Counted from the stretch's first letter, positions 36,270 to 45,485 are shown. The stretch: DNA of 64,000 nucleotides from JBEKTY01 sp049515555 (GCA_049515555.1 JBEKTY010000025.1:1-64000); one strand, 5' to 3'. Notes: generated from the letters alone by a model not told the origin. Program-made: numbers and translations.

Positions 36270-39218
36270 ATGAATAAGCGATTGGCGGCCGCGGCGCTGC
36301 TGTTCTGTCTGGCTATTGCCTGGCCGCTGGAGGCCCAAGATCTGCCCGCGGCAACCTCGATCACGTCGCTGGACGGGCAGTGGCTGCTGGCCATAGATCC
36401 GCAGGACGTGGGCCGCGAGCAGAAGTGGTTCGCCAAGGAGCCCGTCGCCGCGGCGAAGCCGGCCCGGGTGCCGTGGATCATGCAGGGGACCTTTCCCGGC
36501 TATCATGGGGTCGCCTGGTATTGGCGCGATTTCACGGCCCCCAAGCTTACGGGCGAGGCGGTCCGCTACCTGTTGCGATTCTGGGCCGTGGATTACAAGG
36601 CCGACGTCTGGCTCAACGGCGCGGCGCTCGGCGGTCACGAAGGCGGTGAAACCCCGTTCGTGCTGGACGCCTCGCAGGCCATCCGCCCCGGGCAGAGCAA
36701 TCGGCTGGCCGTGCGAGTGCTCAATCCCACGCATCAGGCCATCGACGGAATCGTACTCAACGAAACGCCCCATCGCAACAAGGTGCTTCCCTACGGTCCG
36801 GGCAGCGCCTGGGACCAGGGCGGGATCATGGATTCGGTGGAACTGATGGTGACGCCCACCGTGCGGATCGGCGACCTGCTGGTGCGGCCGGACTGGAAGA
36901 CGGGCGTCATCGCCGTGCAGGCCACGATCGACAATGCAACCGGCGATGCCACGGCCGGCCGCCTGGAGCTGACCGCTGGCCCGGCGTCTGCGGGCCAGAC
37001 CCTGGCCGCCGCCCGACTCGACTGCCCGTTGCCGCCGGGGCCAAGCGTGGTCCAGTCGCAGTTGCGCCTGGACAAACCGAAGCTGTGGGAGCTGAGCGAC
37101 CCGTTCCTGTACCGCGTCACGGCGCGGATCAGCCGGCCGGGATCGGGCCTGTTCGACGAGCAGAGCGTGCGCTGCGGCTTTCGCGATTTCCGGTTCGAGA
37201 AGGGGGCCTTCCGGCTCAACGGCCGGCGGATCTACCTGCGATGCTCGCACACGGGCAACTGCTGCCCCATCGGCCTGGAGATGCCGCACGACCCCGATTT
37301 CCTCCGCCGCGACCTGATCAACGCCAAGGCCATGCGCTTCAACGCCATCCGCTTCATTTCCGGCGTTGCCAAACGTTACCAGTTGGACCTCTGCGACGAG
37401 ATCGGCCTGATGGTCTACGAGGAGCCTTATGCCGCGTGGTGCATGTCCGATTCACCGCAGTTCGCCCGGCGCTACGACGAATCGGTGCTGGGCATGGTGC
37501 TCCGCGACCGCAACCACGCCAGCGTCACCATGTGGGGCTTGCTCAACGAAACCGGCGACGGACCCGTCTTTCGCCACGCCCTAAGCCTGCTGCCGCGCCT
37601 GCGCGAGCGGGACGACTCGCGGATAGTCATGCTCAACAGCGGGCGATTTGACAACCAGGGCGGCACAGTGGCGGGAATCGCTACCGGCTCGCTCAGCAAT
37701 CCGGGCTCGACAACGTGGGAAGACGTGTTGGGCGATAAACATCCATATCAAGCGGTGCCCCATACGGCGGGCGTCATCCAGACGCTGCGGACGCTGGGCG
37801 ACAACGGCAAACCGCTGTTCATATCCGAGTACGGCATCGGCAGCGCCGTGGACCTGCTGCGCGTCGTCCGGCTTTACGAGCAGGCCGGCCACGGCGACGC
37901 CGAGGACGCGCAGTTTTATCGCCACCAGAGAGACCGCTTTGCGGCCGACTGGCAGCGGTGGAAAATGTCGGAGGTCTTCGATCGACCGGAAGACTTTTTC
38001 GCCCAGAGCAACGCGCGGATGGCGGCCCAGCGGCTGCTGGGCTTGAATGCGATCCGCGCCAATCCCAAGGTGGTCGGCCATAGCCTTACCGGCACCGTGG
38101 ACCAGGGCATGACGGGCGAAGGGCTGTGGACGACCTTTCGCGAATTGAAGCCGGGCACGGCCGACGCCCTCTTCGACGGCTGGGCGCCGCTCCGCTGGTG
38201 CTTGTTCGTCGAGCCCGCCAACGCCTATCGCCGCACGCCCCTGCGGCTGGAAGCCTGCCTGGCCAACGAAGACGTCCTGCGGCCGGGCCAATACCCGGTG
38301 CGGCTTGAGGTGGTCGGGCCCGACACGGCCCGCGCCTGGCAGAAAACGCTCACGCTGACCATCCCCGAAACCAAGGGCCAGAGCGAGCCGCCGATGGTGC
38401 TGCCGGTGCTCGATGAGCCGCTGGCGATCGACGGCCCGGCGGGAAAGTACCGCTTCTCGGCAACTTTCCAGCAGGGCGCCGCGGCGGCGGGCGAGACGAT
38501 CGAGTTCTACGTCGCCGATCCGGCCCCGGCGGCCAGCATCGACACGGAAGTCGTCGTGTGGGGCGACGATGCCGGACTACGGCAATGGCTTGCCGGACAC
38601 GGCATTCGCAGCCGGTCCTTATCGGCGACGGCCCCGACCGGGCGAGAGCTGATACTGGCCACGGCCAGCCCGCCGGCCCCGGGTGGGGCCGTCGTCTTCC
38701 GCGAATTGGCGCGGCGCATCGCCCGGGGCGCCACGGTCGTCTTTCTCTCGCCGGCCGTCTTCGGCCAGGGCAACCACCGGACCGCCTGGCTGCCGCTGGC
38801 CAGGAAAGGCGACTTCGCCGAGCTGCCTTCGTGGTTGTATCATAAAGACGAGTGGGCCAAGCGACATCCGATCTTCGAGGGCCTGCCGGCCGGAGGCTTG
38901 ATGGACTACACGTTCTACCGCGAGCTGATCCCCAACGCCGCCTTTACCGATCTCGATCCGCCGGCCGAAGCCGTGGCCGCGGGGATCAATGCCGCTTGCG
39001 GTTATTCCTCGGGATTGCTGGTGGCGGTGTATCCGCTGGGCGCCGGCCAGTTCGTCTTGAACAGTCTGCGAATCCGCGAGCACCTCTCGCGGCACCCGGC
39101 CGCCGATCGCCTGCTCCTGAACATGCTTCGCTATGCCGCCGGCAAGACGCGGGGGCCCCTGGCCGAGCTGCCCCCGGACTTCGACGCCCAGTTACAATCC
39201 CTGGGATACAAGGAATGA
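36270..39218 (+). CDS. Secreted glycoside hydrolase family 2 enzyme
   Basis: 982-aa exported protein with signal peptide (residues 1-22, ending PLEA). The GH2 sugar-binding domain (WYWRDFTAPKL, DVWLNGAALGGHEGG), the Ig-like domain and the TIM barrel (RIYLRCSHTGN, NHASVTMWGLLNETGDG with catalytic Glu in NE) are in order. Nucleophile region is PLFISEYGIGS. About 280 C-terminal residues are extra and include a Rossmann-like part resembling glutamine-amidotransferase-like domains found in some GH2 proteins. Likely a beta-galactosidase, mannosidase or glucuronidase relative; specificity not predictable. Confidence 0.87.
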   Translation: MNKRLAAAALLFCLAIAWPLEAQDLPAATSITSLDGQWLLAIDPQDVGREQKWFAKEPVAAAKPARVPWIMQGTFPGYHGVAWYWRDFTAPKLTGEAVRYLLRFWAVDYKADVWLNGAALGGHEGGETPFVLDASQAIRPGQSNRLAVRVLNPTHQAIDGIVLNETPHRNKVLPYGPGSAWDQGGIMDSVELMVTPTVRIGDLLVRPDWKTGVIAVQATIDNATGDATAGRLELTAGPASAGQTLAAARLDCPLPPGPSVVQSQLRLDKPKLWELSDPFLYRVTARISRPGSGLFDEQSVRCGFRDFRFEKGAFRLNGRRIYLRCSHTGNCCPIGLEMPHDPDFLRRDLINAKAMRFNAIRFISGVAKRYQLDLCDEIGLMVYEEPYAAWCMSDSPQFARRYDESVLGMVLRDRNHASVTMWGLLNETGDGPVFRHALSLLPRLRERDDSRIVMLNSGRFDNQGGTVAGIATGSLSNPGSTTWEDVLGDKHPYQAVPHTAGVIQTLRTLGDNGKPLFISEYGIGSAVDLLRVVRLYEQAGHGDAEDAQFYRHQRDRFAADWQRWKMSEVFDRPEDFFAQSNARMAAQRLLGLNAIRANPKVVGHSLTGTVDQGMTGEGLWTTFRELKPGTADALFDGWAPLRWCLFVEPANAYRRTPLRLEACLANEDVLRPGQYPVRLEVVGPDTARAWQKTLTLTIPETKGQSEPPMVLPVLDEPLAIDGPAGKYRFSATFQQGAAAAGETIEFYVADPAPAASIDTEVVVWGDDAGLRQWLAGHGIRSRSLSATAPTGRELILATASPPAPGGAVVFRELARRIARGATVVFLSPAVFGQGNHRTAWLPLARKGDFAELPSWLYHKDEWAKRHPIFEGLPAGGLMDYTFYRELIPNAAFTDLDPPAEAVAAGINAACGYSSGLLVAVYPLGAGQFVLNSLRIREHLSRHPAADRLLLNMLRYAAGKTRGPLAELPPDFDAQLQSLGYKE

Positions 39219-39250
39219 CGTAACCTAGCGGCCCCTGAGCCCGAGGACCT

Positions 39251-39335
39251 TAATCACAAAGGACAGACTTGTAGGGTGGGTCGAGCGTTAGCGAGCCCCA
39301 CCAAGATCCGCGAACAACTAATCACAAAGGACAGA
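39251..39335. repeat. Repeat copy flanked by a 17-bp target duplication
   Basis: taatcacaaaggacaga occurs at 39251-39267 and, identically, at 39319-39335. The 51 bp between them holds a copy of the tgtagggtgggtcgagcg family (39269-39303). The duplicated sequence contains the aaagga ribosome-binding site of the cellulase gene; the right copy is the one next to ATG 39339. Confidence 0.9.
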
Positions 39336-39338
39336 TCA

Positions 39339-42300
39339 ATGAAAAAGCAGACGCCGTGGGTTGTGGCCATGTCAATGTTGATCGTGGGCGGGACGCTAAG
39401 GGCCCAGGAGACCAGGAAGGAGGTGGTATTCGACGGCGCTCAGAAGGGCGAGACGCCCAACATGGGTTGGACCAATGCCCCCTCGGGCAAGGCCACGATC
39501 GCCGCCCAGGAGAAGGAAGTCCGCCGGCCCGGCCGGAAGACAGTGGAGTTCCACGCCGCGGGCCGGGAATACATGGGCAGCGGCTGGAACTGGTTCGGCT
39601 GGTATCCGGCTGACGCCGGCACCGACATCTCCGGCTACAAGAACCTGAGTTTCTGGGCGAAAGTAACCGGCGACAAGAAGCCCAGCCAGCTTTCGGCGGC
39701 GCTGAAGTCCAATGACGGTAAGTTGAGCGAGGCCGACGATCTGCTGCAGCGCTGTCCCGACCTGCTGGACGGCAAGTGGCACGAGATCGTGATCCCCATC
39801 AAGGACCTCGACAGCAAGAACGTTTTGAACAAGGCCAAGGTATGGGAGATCCAGTTCAACACCTGGTCGCAGGACGAGATCAACTTCAGTCTGTTCGTCG
39901 ACCAGATCGGGTTCGAGGGCGCGAGCGAGAAGGCAAGCCAGCCGGCTGCCAGCCAGCCGGCCACGCCGGCGGCCCAAGTCGCCGGGCGGGTGGGCATCAA
40001 GAAGGAGGTGGTGTTCGACGGCGATCAGAAGGGCGAGACGCCCAACATGGGTTGGACCAACGCCCCGTCGGGCAAAGCCACCATCGCCGCCCAGGAGAAG
40101 CAAGTCCGCCGGCCCGGCCGGAAGACGGTGGAGTTCCACGCCGCGGGCCGAGAGTACATGGGCAGCGGCTGGAACTGGTTCGGCTGGTACCCGGCCGATT
40201 CCGGTACCGACATTTCCGGCTACAAGAACCTGAGCTTCTGGGCGAGAGTGACCGGCGACAAGAAGCCCAGCCAGCTTTCGGCGGCGCTGAAGTCCAATGA
40301 CAATAAGCTGAGCGAGGCCGACGATCTGCTGCAGCGCTGTCCCGACCTGCTGGACGGCAAGTGGCACGAGATCGTGATCCCCATCAAGGACCTTGACAGC
40401 AAGAACGCTTTGAACAAGGCCAAGGTATGGGAGATCCAGTTCAACACCTGGTCGCAGGACGACATCAACTTCAGCCTGTTCGTGGATGAGATCGGCTTCG
40501 ACGGCGCGAGCGAGAAGGCCAGCCAGCCTGCCGCCAGCCAGCCTGAGGCCAGCCGGGCGGCCGAGCCGGCCGCACAGATTTCCGAGCCGGTTCAAGTGGC
40601 CGAGCCGCTTCAGGTTGCGGCAGCGGCCCGCAAGCCTGTCGCCGCCGGATCGTCTGCGGCCATCAGCGAGCAGATCATGGTTGACCAGTTCGGCTTCCGG
40701 CCGCAAAGCGCGAAGATCGTCATTTTCGCCAGCCCGCAGCGGGGGCAGAATGCCGGCACGAAGTATACGCCGCCCGCCAAAGCGAGCGTTTGCCGCGAGC
40801 GGGGCGGGGCAACGGTTCTCACGGTCGATCTCCAGCCGTGGGGCGGCGGCAAGACCGACCAGACCTCCGGCGACAAGGTGTGGTATGCCGACATCACGGC
40901 CTTGCAGGCGCCGGGGGCCTACTACGTCTACGATGCCCAGAATCGCGTGCGCTCTTACGGTTTCCGCATCGCCGACAACGTGTACCTGCCGGTGCTGAAG
41001 GCGGCCGTGCGGGCCTACTTCTACCAGCGTTGCGGCGGCGACGTTCCCCAAGCCAACGGCGGCACCTGGCATCACCCGGCGTGCCACCTTGCGGCGGGGC
41101 AAGACAGGGCCGCGCAGCTCTATATCGACGGCCGGACCAGGGGCCAACCCCGCGACGTCCACGGCGGCTGGCACGACGCCGGCGACTACAACAAGTACGT
41201 GCCCTTCACCATGGACGTGGTGGTCCCGCTGCTGATGGCCTACGAGCTCAACCCGTCGGCCTTCGGCGACGACTGGAACATCCCCGAGTCGGGCAACGCG
41301 GTCCCCGATATCCTCGACGAAGTGCGCTGGGAGTGCGACTGGCTGCTGCGGATGCAAATGCCCGACGGATCGGTCTGCAACCGCGTCACCGAGCGCACGA
41401 GCAAGTCGGGTGTCACGCCCGACAAAGACTCGCAGCACGAGCGGTACTACACGCAGCCGACGAGCTGGGCCACGGCCACCTGCGCCGCGAACCTGGCCTG
41501 TTTCTCGCGGGTGATCGGCAAGTTTCCCAGCCAGGCGGCGTATGCCCGCACCTGCCGCGCCGCGGCCGAGAAGGCCTGGGCCTGGCTCGAGCAGCATCCG
41601 GACATGATGCCGGCCGACGGCACGGACCACGGGCGGCCCAGCGAGGCGGCCGACGCTGCTTGCGACAACGGCCGCCCGGGCGACGTCGAGCGCCGCGTGG
41701 CCGCCGCCCTCCAACTGTGGCTCCTGGACCCGCAGCCCAAGTACGAAACCTTCTTCAAGCGGTGGCGCAAGGACGTGCTCCTGCCCAGTTTCGTGGACTA
41801 CGCCCTCTCCCGCAAGGCCGATCCGGCACTGGTCGGCGAGGTCCGCACGGCGCTTCAGAAGTTCCTCAACGACCTGGTGACCGGCCCCTACAAGTCGCAC
41901 GCCGACGCCTACCTGGCGTACCTTCCGGGCTACTGGTGGGGCTGCAACCAGACGAAGTCGGAATACGGCTACCGGGCCATGTTCGCCGTGAAACTCGGCG
42001 TGAATCCGGCCGAAGACGGCCTGTGCCGCGCCGCCGCCGAAGACTACCTGCACTACCTGCACGGCCGCAATCCGCTGTGCCAGGTGTATCTGACCAACAT
42101 GGGCCCCAAGGGCGCGGCGGCCGGCGCGGGCAAGAGCATCATGCGGCCCTTCCACACCTGGTTCGCCGAGAAGAGCCCCTGGTCTGGCCCCAACTCGCTG
42201 GGCCCGGCGCCGGGCCTGCTGGCGGGCGGGCCCAACTCCGCCATCGGCGACGCGGGGGCCCCGGGCTGGCTCTCTCCGCCCGCCCACGAGCCGCCCTCGA

Positions 42301-42470
42301 AGGCCTTCAAGGACTGGGCCACCGCCTGGAACCAGGCCCATCAGGCGAACGAGAATTCCTGGGCCTTTACCGAGCCGGCCATTTACTACCAGGCCCGCTA
42401 CGTGCTCTTGCTCTCGCACTTCGTGGGCCGCGAGAAGCCCGCCGCCCGCACCGCGGGTGCTCGAAGCTAA
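39339..42470 (+). CDS. Secreted GH9 cellulase with two CBM-like modules
   Basis: 1043 aa from ATG 39339; AAAGGA lies upstream. Signal peptide (about 1-22) is followed by two nearly identical beta-sandwich modules of about 180 aa (NMGWTNAPSGKATIAAQEK and GSGWNWFGWYPAD in both), joined by Ala/Ser/Gln/Pro-rich linkers. They look like plant-cell-wall-binding (CBM11-type) domains. A cellulase N-terminal Ig-like domain (IMVDQFGFRPQSAKIVIF) precedes the GH9 barrel. The catalytic Asp pair is in HGGWHDAGDYNKY and the general acid Glu in NENSWAFTEPAI. Endo- or exo-acting beta-glucanase. Confidence 0.92.
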   Translation: MKKQTPWVVAMSMLIVGGTLRAQETRKEVVFDGAQKGETPNMGWTNAPSGKATIAAQEKEVRRPGRKTVEFHAAGREYMGSGWNWFGWYPADAGTDISGYKNLSFWAKVTGDKKPSQLSAALKSNDGKLSEADDLLQRCPDLLDGKWHEIVIPIKDLDSKNVLNKAKVWEIQFNTWSQDEINFSLFVDQIGFEGASEKASQPAASQPATPAAQVAGRVGIKKEVVFDGDQKGETPNMGWTNAPSGKATIAAQEKQVRRPGRKTVEFHAAGREYMGSGWNWFGWYPADSGTDISGYKNLSFWARVTGDKKPSQLSAALKSNDNKLSEADDLLQRCPDLLDGKWHEIVIPIKDLDSKNALNKAKVWEIQFNTWSQDDINFSLFVDEIGFDGASEKASQPAASQPEASRAAEPAAQISEPVQVAEPLQVAAAARKPVAAGSSAAISEQIMVDQFGFRPQSAKIVIFASPQRGQNAGTKYTPPAKASVCRERGGATVLTVDLQPWGGGKTDQTSGDKVWYADITALQAPGAYYVYDAQNRVRSYGFRIADNVYLPVLKAAVRAYFYQRCGGDVPQANGGTWHHPACHLAAGQDRAAQLYIDGRTRGQPRDVHGGWHDAGDYNKYVPFTMDVVVPLLMAYELNPSAFGDDWNIPESGNAVPDILDEVRWECDWLLRMQMPDGSVCNRVTERTSKSGVTPDKDSQHERYYTQPTSWATATCAANLACFSRVIGKFPSQAAYARTCRAAAEKAWAWLEQHPDMMPADGTDHGRPSEAADAACDNGRPGDVERRVAAALQLWLLDPQPKYETFFKRWRKDVLLPSFVDYALSRKADPALVGEVRTALQKFLNDLVTGPYKSHADAYLAYLPGYWWGCNQTKSEYGYRAMFAVKLGVNPAEDGLCRAAAEDYLHYLHGRNPLCQVYLTNMGPKGAAAGAGKSIMRPFHTWFAEKSPWSGPNSLGPAPGLLAGGPNSAIGDAGAPGWLSPPAHEPPSKAFKDWATAWNQAHQANENSWAFTEPAIYYQARYVLLLSHFVGREKPAARTAGARS
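39416..40542. repeat. 585-bp internal tandem duplication in the GH9 gene
   Basis: DNA from about 39416 to 39957 recurs at 40001-40542 (offset 585 bp) with only scattered differences, mostly silent. The two encoded binding modules are therefore recent copies or kept alike by gene conversion. Confidence 0.92.
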
Positions 42471-42532
42471 TAGCCGACCTTCTGGAAAGCAGCCACCACT
42501 TGGCGGCAGGAGACGACCGGCAGCTTGCTCAC
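42467..42532 (-). pseudogene. hicA: Truncated hicA toxin
   Basis: A GTG at 42532 overlaps the hicB stop (GTGA) and begins VSKLPVVSCRQVVAAFQKVG, the usual HicA N-terminus (MSKLPxxSGxxVxxxLxxxGF). The frame ends after 21 codons at 42467, exactly where the cellulase gene ends on the other strand. The rest of the ~60-80-aa mRNA interferase, including its catalytic His, is missing. Confidence 0.7.
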
Positions 42533-42741
42533 AAATTCACCTCGATCAACTCTTCGGTGATCGCAGGGGGAATCGGTTCGTCATGCTTGCGCAGGCTGGC
42601 CAGATAGCCGGCGATCGCGTCGGCAATGTTGAGACGTGCCTCCTCCCGGGTCTTGCCCTCGGAAATGCAGCCGGGAAGCGCGGGACAGGTCGCCACGAAT
42701 TGGCCGTCTTCATCTTGTTCCAAGTGGATGCGGAATTTCAT
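42529..42741 (-). CDS. hicB: HicB-family antitoxin, orphaned
   Basis: 70-aa protein with the HicB partial RNase-H-like fold: FRIHLEQDEDGQFVATCPAL, PGCISEGKTREEARLNIADA, and IAGYLASLRKHDEPIP. HicB normally binds and blocks the HicA mRNA interferase. The partner gene overlaps its end but is cut to 21 codons, so the antitoxin appears to have no local target. No C-terminal DNA-binding domain is present, so autoregulation is not expected from this form. Confidence 0.85.
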   Translation of the reverse strand: MKFRIHLEQDEDGQFVATCPALPGCISEGKTREEARLNIADAIAGYLASLRKHDEPIPPAITEELIEVNL

Positions 42742-43011
42742 GATTGAACCTTGGCCGTGCCGAACTTATTCTTCTCTATCAAGGATAACAGGCCGACGGA
42801 ATCGGGGCAAGTTCGCGGCCAGACTATTCCCCCGGCGACCCGACGGTTTTTCCCCGCAGTTTCGCCTTTCTTCGCCAAGCTGTACCACTACCCAGCGGCC
42901 GGCGAGTTGACCGGGCGGGCTGCGGCAAGTACCATTGGGCTTGTTCAGAACTGTTTCTGGCGCCGGTTTCGTAAATTGTCTTGCTTCAGCAATCGCTTGT
43001 GAGGTCTTGCC

Positions 43012-43782
43012 ATGTCCGCCATGCGCTTTCTGGTTGTTATCGCCGGTGTGGCACTGTGTGCCGCCGCCGGTGCGTGGGCCGATGATCTGGGCTATGACGA
43101 CACGCCGCGGCTGCCCGACTCGCCGTGGCGGGTTCACGACCGCCAGCGGCCGCAGCCGCCGGTGATCGAGCCGGGCTGTGGCCCCGCCGCGCCGCCCAGC
43201 GACGCGATCGTACTGTTCGACGGCAAAGATCTGTCGCAATGGGAGGGCGGCAATCCCCGGGGCATCGAGGACCACGTGATCAATATCCTCAAGACCGGGC
43301 AGCTTCAGACCAAGCGTAGTTTCGGCGATTGCCAGCTCCACGTGGAGTGGGCCACGCCCGCCAAGGCCGACGGCGGGGCCATGATCTGGGGCAACAGCGG
43401 CATCCTCTTCTTCGGCAAGTACGAATTGCAAATCATCGAATCGCACGACAGCCGCATTTACGCCGACGGCATCGCCGGGGCCGTCTATGGCCAAACGCCG
43501 CCCTTGGTCAACGTCTCTCGCAAGCCGGGCGAGTGGCAGACCTACGACATCATCTTCACCGCCCCGCAATTCGCGGGCGGAAAAGTCGTCCAGCCCGCCC
43601 GCTTCACGGCCTTCTGGAACGGTGTCCTCGTGCAGTACCACACCCCATCGCTGGGCCCCACCAGGCATCGGGCGGTGGCAACCTACGATTCGCAAGAGAC
43701 GACCGGGCCGATCATGCTGCAGCTCCACGGCTCGGCCGTCCGCTTCCGCAACATTTGGGTCCGCCCGCTGAAATTGAAGTAA
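43012..43782 (+). CDS. Secreted DUF1080 (3-keto-disaccharide hydrolase-like) protein
   Basis: 256-aa exported protein with signal peptide (1-23, ending GAWA). It has the DUF1080 concanavalin-like fold: VLFDGKDLSQWEGGN, FGDCQLHVEWATPAK, GNSGILFFGKYELQI and PGEWQTYDIIF. Members of this family bind or hydrolyse sugars, and some act on 3-keto-glycosides. It follows the cellulase region on the same strand and fits a role in carbohydrate breakdown. Upstream (42742-43011) no further gene was seen. Confidence 0.87.
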   Translation: MSAMRFLVVIAGVALCAAAGAWADDLGYDDTPRLPDSPWRVHDRQRPQPPVIEPGCGPAAPPSDAIVLFDGKDLSQWEGGNPRGIEDHVINILKTGQLQTKRSFGDCQLHVEWATPAKADGGAMIWGNSGILFFGKYELQIIESHDSRIYADGIAGAVYGQTPPLVNVSRKPGEWQTYDIIFTAPQFAGGKVVQPARFTAFWNGVLVQYHTPSLGPTRHRAVATYDSQETTGPIMLQLHGSAVRFRNIWVRPLKLK

Positions 43783-43787
43783 GCCAG

Positions 43788-43849
43788 TGTATCCGGCACA
43801 CTCCGTGTGCCGCGTGTTTGCCATCGGCACACGGAGTGTGCCGGATACA
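43788..43849. repeat. 25-bp perfect palindrome, GGCACACTCCGTGTGCC family
   Basis: The arms tgtatccggcacactccgtg... (43788-43812) and its exact complement (43825-43849) flank a 12-base loop. Located 6 bp after the DUF1080 stop and 7 bp before the next start codon. Possible terminator between the two genes. Confidence 0.9.
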
Positions 43850-43855
43850 ATTCGC

Positions 43856-44899
43856 ATGACCCCTTTTTCTGCCCGAATGCGGATCAAGCCGCTGGCCGCC
43901 TTCTGCCGGCGGCTGGCCACGGCCCTGACGGCCGGCCTCGACCTGCGGACGGTTTGGGCCCGCGAAGCCCGGCAGGCCCGCGGCCACGCGGCGCGGCAAC
44001 GGCTGGCCATCGTGGGCCGGGCGGTGAACCAGGGCGAAAGCCTGGCCGACGCCCTGGCCGCCAGCGGCGACTTCTTTCCGCCCCTGTTCCGCGAGTTGGC
44101 CAAGGTCGGCGATGAGTCGGGGCATTTGGGCGAGGTCTTTGCCCAGTTGGCCGAGCACTACGAGACTCAGGTCCAGTTGCGGCGGGCTTTCCTGGGCGCT
44201 ATCGCCTGGCCCGTGTTCCAATTGACCGCGGCCGTGGCCATCGTCGGCTTCCTCATCTGGATCACCGGAGTGATCGGCCAGATGACCGGCACGCCGGTGG
44301 ACATTCTGGGCTTCGGTCTGGTCGGCGACCGCGGCCTGGCCATCTACCTGGCGGTGGTGGCCACGGCGGCGGGACTGCTGGCGGCGGCGATCCGGGCGGC
44401 CAACCGGGGGCTGCTGTGGGTGGCCCCCCTGCAGCGCTTCGTACTGCGAGTGCCAATGCTCGGTCCCGCCCTGCGGACCCTGGCCCTGGCACGCCTGGCC
44501 TGGTCGATGTCGGTGACCATGACGGCGGGCATGGAACTGCGGCGGGCCCTGCGGCTGAGCCTGAATAGCACGCACAGCGCCCGCTTCCGCGATCAGATCG
44601 GGCCCATCGACGCCAGCATCGCCGACGGGAACTCGATCTACGAAGCGTTCCTGCACACCGGCTGCTTTCCCCAGGATTTTCTCGACTGCCTGCACGTCGG
44701 CGAGCAGAGCGGCGAGCTGGTCGAATCGATGGCCCTCTTGTCGCGGCAGTATCAGGAGCAGGCCCGGGCCGCCTGCGCCACGCTGACCATGCTGGCCGGC
44801 TGGGCCGTGTGGGCCCTGGTGGCCCTGGTGATCATCGCCTTGATCTTCCGCCTGTTCATGTTCTACCTGGGCGCGATCAACGCGGCCTTGCCGGGGTAG
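43856..44899 (+). CDS. Type II secretion/type IV pilus F-like inner-membrane protein
   Basis: 347-aa polytopic membrane protein with two GspF/PilC-type domains. The first (residues about 14-115) reads LATALTAGLDLRTVW ... GESLADALAAS ... KVGDESGHLGEVFAQLAEHYE. The second (225-320) reads SMSVTMTAGMELRRALRLS ... LHVGEQSGELVESMALLSRQY. Three helices are seen, near 125, 160 and 325. Start ATG 43856 lies beyond the palindrome; upstream in-frame codons are repeat-derived. No other secretion genes lie nearby, so it acts with components encoded elsewhere, as is usual for scattered planctomycete T2SS-F genes. Confidence 0.85.
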   Translation: MTPFSARMRIKPLAAFCRRLATALTAGLDLRTVWAREARQARGHAARQRLAIVGRAVNQGESLADALAASGDFFPPLFRELAKVGDESGHLGEVFAQLAEHYETQVQLRRAFLGAIAWPVFQLTAAVAIVGFLIWITGVIGQMTGTPVDILGFGLVGDRGLAIYLAVVATAAGLLAAAIRAANRGLLWVAPLQRFVLRVPMLGPALRTLALARLAWSMSVTMTAGMELRRALRLSLNSTHSARFRDQIGPIDASIADGNSIYEAFLHTGCFPQDFLDCLHVGEQSGELVESMALLSRQYQEQARAACATLTMLAGWAVWALVALVIIALIFRLFMFYLGAINAALPG

Positions 44900-44901
44900 C
44901 C

Positions 44902-44964
44902 ATGTATTAGGCACACTCCGTGTGCCGCAAGCCACGGACGGCACACGGCGTGTGCCTGCTACAT
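44902..44964. repeat. Imperfect palindrome between convergent genes
   Basis: Third GGCACACTCCGTGTGCC-family copy: 44902-44926 pairs with 44940-44964 with three mismatches. It fills the gap between the F-like gene (+) and rpsG (-) and could act as a two-way terminator. Confidence 0.85.
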
Positions 44965-44969
44965 TGAGC

Positions 44970-45440
44970 TTACCAGGCGAAGTGGGCGAAGGCCTTGTTG
45001 GCCTCGGCCATGCGATGCACGTTTTCGCGCTTGGTATAGGCGGTGCCTTCGCGATTGAAGGCGGCCAGCAGCTCGGCGGCCAGCTTCTCGTGCATTGCCC
45101 GGCCCTTCTTTTCGCGGCAGGCGCCCAGGATCCAGCGAATGGCCAGCGACTGCTGGCGGGTCTTGTTGACCTGCATCGGCACCTGGTACGAGGCGCCGCC
45201 GACGCGCTTCGAGCGAACCTCGATGTTCGGCTTCACGTTCTCGACGGCCTGCGTGAAGACCTCCATCGGGTCGAGGTCCTTCATCTTCCCGTGCACGATC
45301 TCCAGGGCCCCGTAGAAGACCCGCTGGGCGTTGCTCTTCTTTCCGTTCCACATCATCGAGTTGATGAACTTGCTGGCCAGGATCGAACCGTGCTGCGGGT
45401 CCCCGACAAGCTGTTTGCGGCTGGCTGTAATGCGGCCCAT
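44970..45440 (-). CDS. rpsG: 30S ribosomal protein S7
   Basis: 156-aa ribosomal protein nucleating the 3' domain of 16S rRNA. The landmarks KFINSMMWNGKKSNAQRVFY, RRVGGASYQVPMQV and AIRWILGACREKKGR are all present and the length is standard. Last gene of the cluster: the usual fusA and tuf do not follow; a convergent unrelated gene ends here instead. Confidence 0.98.
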   Translation of the reverse strand: MGRITASRKQLVGDPQHGSILASKFINSMMWNGKKSNAQRVFYGALEIVHGKMKDLDPMEVFTQAVENVKPNIEVRSKRVGGASYQVPMQVNKTRQQSLAIRWILGACREKKGRAMHEKLAAELLAAFNREGTAYTKRENVHRMAEANKAFAHFAW

Positions 45441-45485
45441 GGCGGAGTAGGGATTTGGGGATTTAGGGATTTGGGGACTGGCGGA
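45440..45485. repeat. GGATTTGGGGA tandem words in the rpsL-rpsG gap
   Basis: ggatttgggg is repeated about three times (45451-45477). The tract is flanked by the 7-bp word tggcgga at 45440-45446 and 45479-45485. The same words, in reverse complement, occur inside the partial gene at 63355-63390. Confidence 0.75.

Noticed and set aside
42766..44103. 445-codon minus-strand frame as a possible partner of hicB
   Set aside because: It is antisense to the DUF1080 and F-like genes and has no toxin features; the true hicA remnant overlaps the other end of hicB.
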